Source: Paucisalibacillus algeriensis
GTDB lineage: Bacteria > Bacillota > Bacilli > Bacillales > Amphibacillaceae
Assembly (NCBI RefSeq): GCF_000577245.1
Contig: NZ_CBYO010000022.1
Coordinates: forward strand, 653,246 to 717,245
Direction: 5' to 3'
DNA length: 64,000 bases
In this document: positions 62,432-64,000 of the stretch, piece after piece
Numbering within the stretch: the stretch's first letter is position 1
How the letters are laid out: each line of letters opens with the position of its first letter
Notes under the pieces: generated by a model
What the model saw: the letters and a program-made list of their open reading frames with translations, nothing else
Database searches by the model: none
Told to the model about the DNA's origin: nothing
Made by a program: the position numbers and the translations under genes

Positions 62432-62997
62432 AGGAATGCCCAATCGTTGAGGATTTACTCCCGTTATATCATGAAGGTTTATTGAAACCTGAAACAACAG
62501 AATGGGTGGAAGAACATTTAAATAATTGCTCAGCCTGTAACTCGCTAGCGAGTATCTCTAGTGAGCCAATAATGAATGATGCAGATAGACCGGTAGTAGA
62601 TCACGACAAAATGATGGCCAAGGTAACATCGAAATTAACGTTGTACCAATTAATTTTTGTTGGAATCTCCTTTTTTCTAGCTATCCGAACTGTTATTGCA
62701 AATGAAAGCTTTGGTTTTATTTTACCTTATTTTATATTAGGACTCGTCACCTTCTTATTTTATCGAACGTATCGATTGGTGGTTATGATTGCTTTCCTTC
62801 CTGTCTTCTTATGGTTTTTAGGAACAATGCTTTATAGCACCTTCCAGCATACAGAATCGGATTATAATTTTTTCATGATGGTATTTGATGCTATATATGG
62901 CTCATTTCTGATGGCAGGCATCCATTTTTTATTTGCAATCTTAGGAGCAATTGTTGGCTGGCTCTTCTTCAAGTTTAAAGAAAGTGGTGATAAGTAA
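62428..62997 (+). CDS. Zinc-finger anti-sigma factor
   Basis: 189 residues. CPIVEDLLPLYHEGLL and VEEHLNNCSAC make the zf-HC2/anti-sigma zinc motif (HxxxCxxC with a leading Cys); then four membrane helices (YQLIFVGISFFLAIRT, FILPYFILGLVTFLFY). It should hold the upstream ECF sigma at the membrane. Starts ATGA over the sigma stop. Confidence 0.9.
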   Translation: MKECPIVEDLLPLYHEGLLKPETTEWVEEHLNNCSACNSLASISSEPIMNDADRPVVDHDKMMAKVTSKLTLYQLIFVGISFFLAIRTVIANESFGFILPYFILGLVTFLFYRTYRLVVMIAFLPVFLWFLGTMLYSTFQHTESDYNFFMMVFDAIYGSFLMAGIHFLFAILGAIVGWLFFKFKESGDK

Positions 62998-63701
62998 TGC
63001 GTAAGAAAAAATGGTGGTACATTCTGTTAATTATCGTAATTACACTTCCTGTACTAATTATATCCAATGCTTTTAATGGAAATCCATTGTCGAAACAAAT
63101 TGCGAAAATTACGCTAAACAAGTATTTAGAGGAAGAATATCCGGAAGATAAGTTCCATGTAGAGAAGCCGTTTTTCAATTTTAAGGATAGTGGTTACAAC
63201 TTTGAAGTGAAGAAAATTGGCGATACAACACAAGAGAGCTACGATTTCACCGTAACAGGCATTTTAGGTACAAAGGTTTCCTATGATTCGATTTATTATG
63301 CTAACTTAGATCAGGTCTTAATAAGAAAACTGCAGCAAGAAGCTAATTCAGAATTGGGAATGCTCATGAAATCCGATATTCCTGAACTTATCGAAGTAGA
63401 TGTCATGGTGGAGGTCTTAAAAGAAACCTATCCTAGTGACACCAAATGGGATAAGGAGCTAAATCTAGAAAAGCCAATGTATATCCATATAACCATAGAT
63501 GCTGAAGGATTAACGAAGGAATCTATAGTGGAAAAAGCAAAAACTATACAACAGTTACTTAATGAAAATGGATACGAGTATGACCGGGTAAGCATTAATG
63601 CAAACTTGAATGATAAAGCATTTGGCTCCTATGTGAAATATGGTGTCGGCTTTGAAGGTGATTCTAGCATCAAAGAAAAGGATGTAGAGGAATATAATTA
63701 G
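62997..63701 (+). CDS. YfjL-like membrane-anchored protein
   Basis: 234 residues: N-terminal anchor (KKWWYILLIIVITLPVLIIS), then FNGNPLSKQIAKITLNKYLE, EEYPEDKFHVEKPFFNFKDS and a second domain (VDVMVEVLKETYPSDTKWDK, AEGLTKESIVEKAKTIQQLL). The NGNPxxKxxAKxxLxxYLxxxYP start is that of YfjL-like proteins. It starts at the last base of the anti-sigma stop, so it belongs to the same operon, perhaps as the sensor or effector. Confidence 0.78.
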   Translation: MRKKKWWYILLIIVITLPVLIISNAFNGNPLSKQIAKITLNKYLEEEYPEDKFHVEKPFFNFKDSGYNFEVKKIGDTTQESYDFTVTGILGTKVSYDSIYYANLDQVLIRKLQQEANSELGMLMKSDIPELIEVDVMVEVLKETYPSDTKWDKELNLEKPMYIHITIDAEGLTKESIVEKAKTIQQLLNENGYEYDRVSINANLNDKAFGSYVKYGVGFEGDSSIKEKDVEEYN

Positions 63702-63911
63702 TACATGTTTTGATTAGAATCGTAGGGAAGGTTCTTATGATTTAATGAGCAAATACCTCAAACAAAAGGACACAAACCTTATCACACTATCGGGTTCGCT
63801 TTTGGAGTACAAAATTACAGATAGAAAGTAATAACGCAATAGATTTAGTACCCCAAATAACAAGTAGCACCACAATATAATAAAAACGCTCAGAAATTTT
63901 TAATCTTGAAG
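63702..63911. other. Gap between YfjL-like gene and IS end
   Basis: 210 bases, no gene. A weak 7-bp hairpin (AATCGTA / TATGATT) at about 63718-63741 may terminate the sigma operon. Confidence 0.35.
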
Positions 63912-64000
63912 TGACCCCAAAAAGTTGGACATATATTTTTAAGCTGCTTGTTGGGCAAAAGTTCGGTAGTGGACCGGACTTTTGCCTTTTAATTTTGCCT
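63912..64000 (-). mobile_element. IS3-family (IS150 group) insertion sequence end
   Basis: Starts with TGACCCCAAAAAGTTGGACA, the terminal inverted repeat word of IS150-like IS3 elements, followed after a few bases by the end of a transposase OrfB frame. The window cuts the rest. The other IR and a target duplication cannot be checked. Confidence 0.75.
63939..64000 (-). CDS. IS3-family transposase OrfB, C-terminal end (partial)
   Basis: 20 codons: AKLKGKSPVHYRTFAQQAA and TAA. The LKG(x)SPVxYRTxxxxxA end is highly typical of IS150-type OrfB integrase-domain proteins. The catalytic DDE part is outside the window. Confidence 0.75.
   Translation of the reverse strand, partial: AKLKGKSPVHYRTFAQQAA

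Overview
The window looks like chromosomal DNA of an AT-rich, endospore-forming Bacillaceae. Evidence for this is the Gram-positive style of the genes: strong GGAGG ribosome binding sites, frequent TTG and GTG starts, lipoboxes, a T-box leader, a PaiA almost colinear with the Bacillus protein, a probable small spore protein (SspO-like), a PadR/HAAS pair, and ECF sigma factors with anti-sigma partners. I see no rRNA, tRNA, CRISPR array, phage block or replication origin. Most genes lie on the minus strand.

Layout. 1-5 kb: end of an AraC-like gene, a DinB protein, and an operon of TetR regulator, FtsX-type permease and ATPase (an ABC exporter with its own operator). 5-8 kb: PadR-HAAS-membrane repeat operon, a small hydrolase and an SspO-like spore protein gene. 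8-12 kb: fructose operon fruR-fruK-fruA with its promoter. 12-16.5 kb: a SWIM/SNF2 helicase with a strong hairpin repeat before it, and a DUF4349 lipoprotein behind an ECF-type promoter. 16.5-30 kb: housekeeping and stress accessory genes (AlkD-like, PaiA, small membrane proteins, DUF418, GNAT, DegV, histidine phosphatase, VOC, PaiB, DinB, signal peptidase I), with a very short 28-codon transcription unit at 27.3-27.5 kb. 30-36 kb: a methyltransferase preceded by an intrinsic terminator in its leader, then a stretch of decaying genes (LysR, BAAT-type thioesterase, small fragments), a patatin-like lipase, and a T-box controlled lysyl-tRNA synthetase with a one-base frameshift. 36.9-47 kb: GapN, LspA, ASCH, HAD, metallo-beta-lactamase fold, GNAT, LysE and pyridoxine kinase genes, a TetR-DUF5367 pair, and more broken genes (P-loop kinase, TipAS-type regulator). 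47-54 kb: small accessory genes separated by a dispersed palindromic intergenic repeat. 54-64 kb: ECF sigma/DUF4179 pair, Nudix, lipoprotein, VOC, BCCT and NhaC-type transporters, a zone of gene remnants, a second ECF sigma/anti-sigma/YfjL-like operon, and the end of an IS3-family element cut by the window edge.

Recurring themes are sensing and cell-envelope response (two ECF systems, PadR/HAAS, TetR exporters, lipoproteins), many short membrane proteins, and extensive gene decay shown by frameshifts, nonsense codons and 3' fragments. The observations I would check first are the T-box/frameshifted lysS, the leader terminator before the methyltransferase, the 28-codon gene with promoter and terminator, the dispersed repeat family around 27-51 kb, and the padR 5' fragment duplicated 55 kb away.
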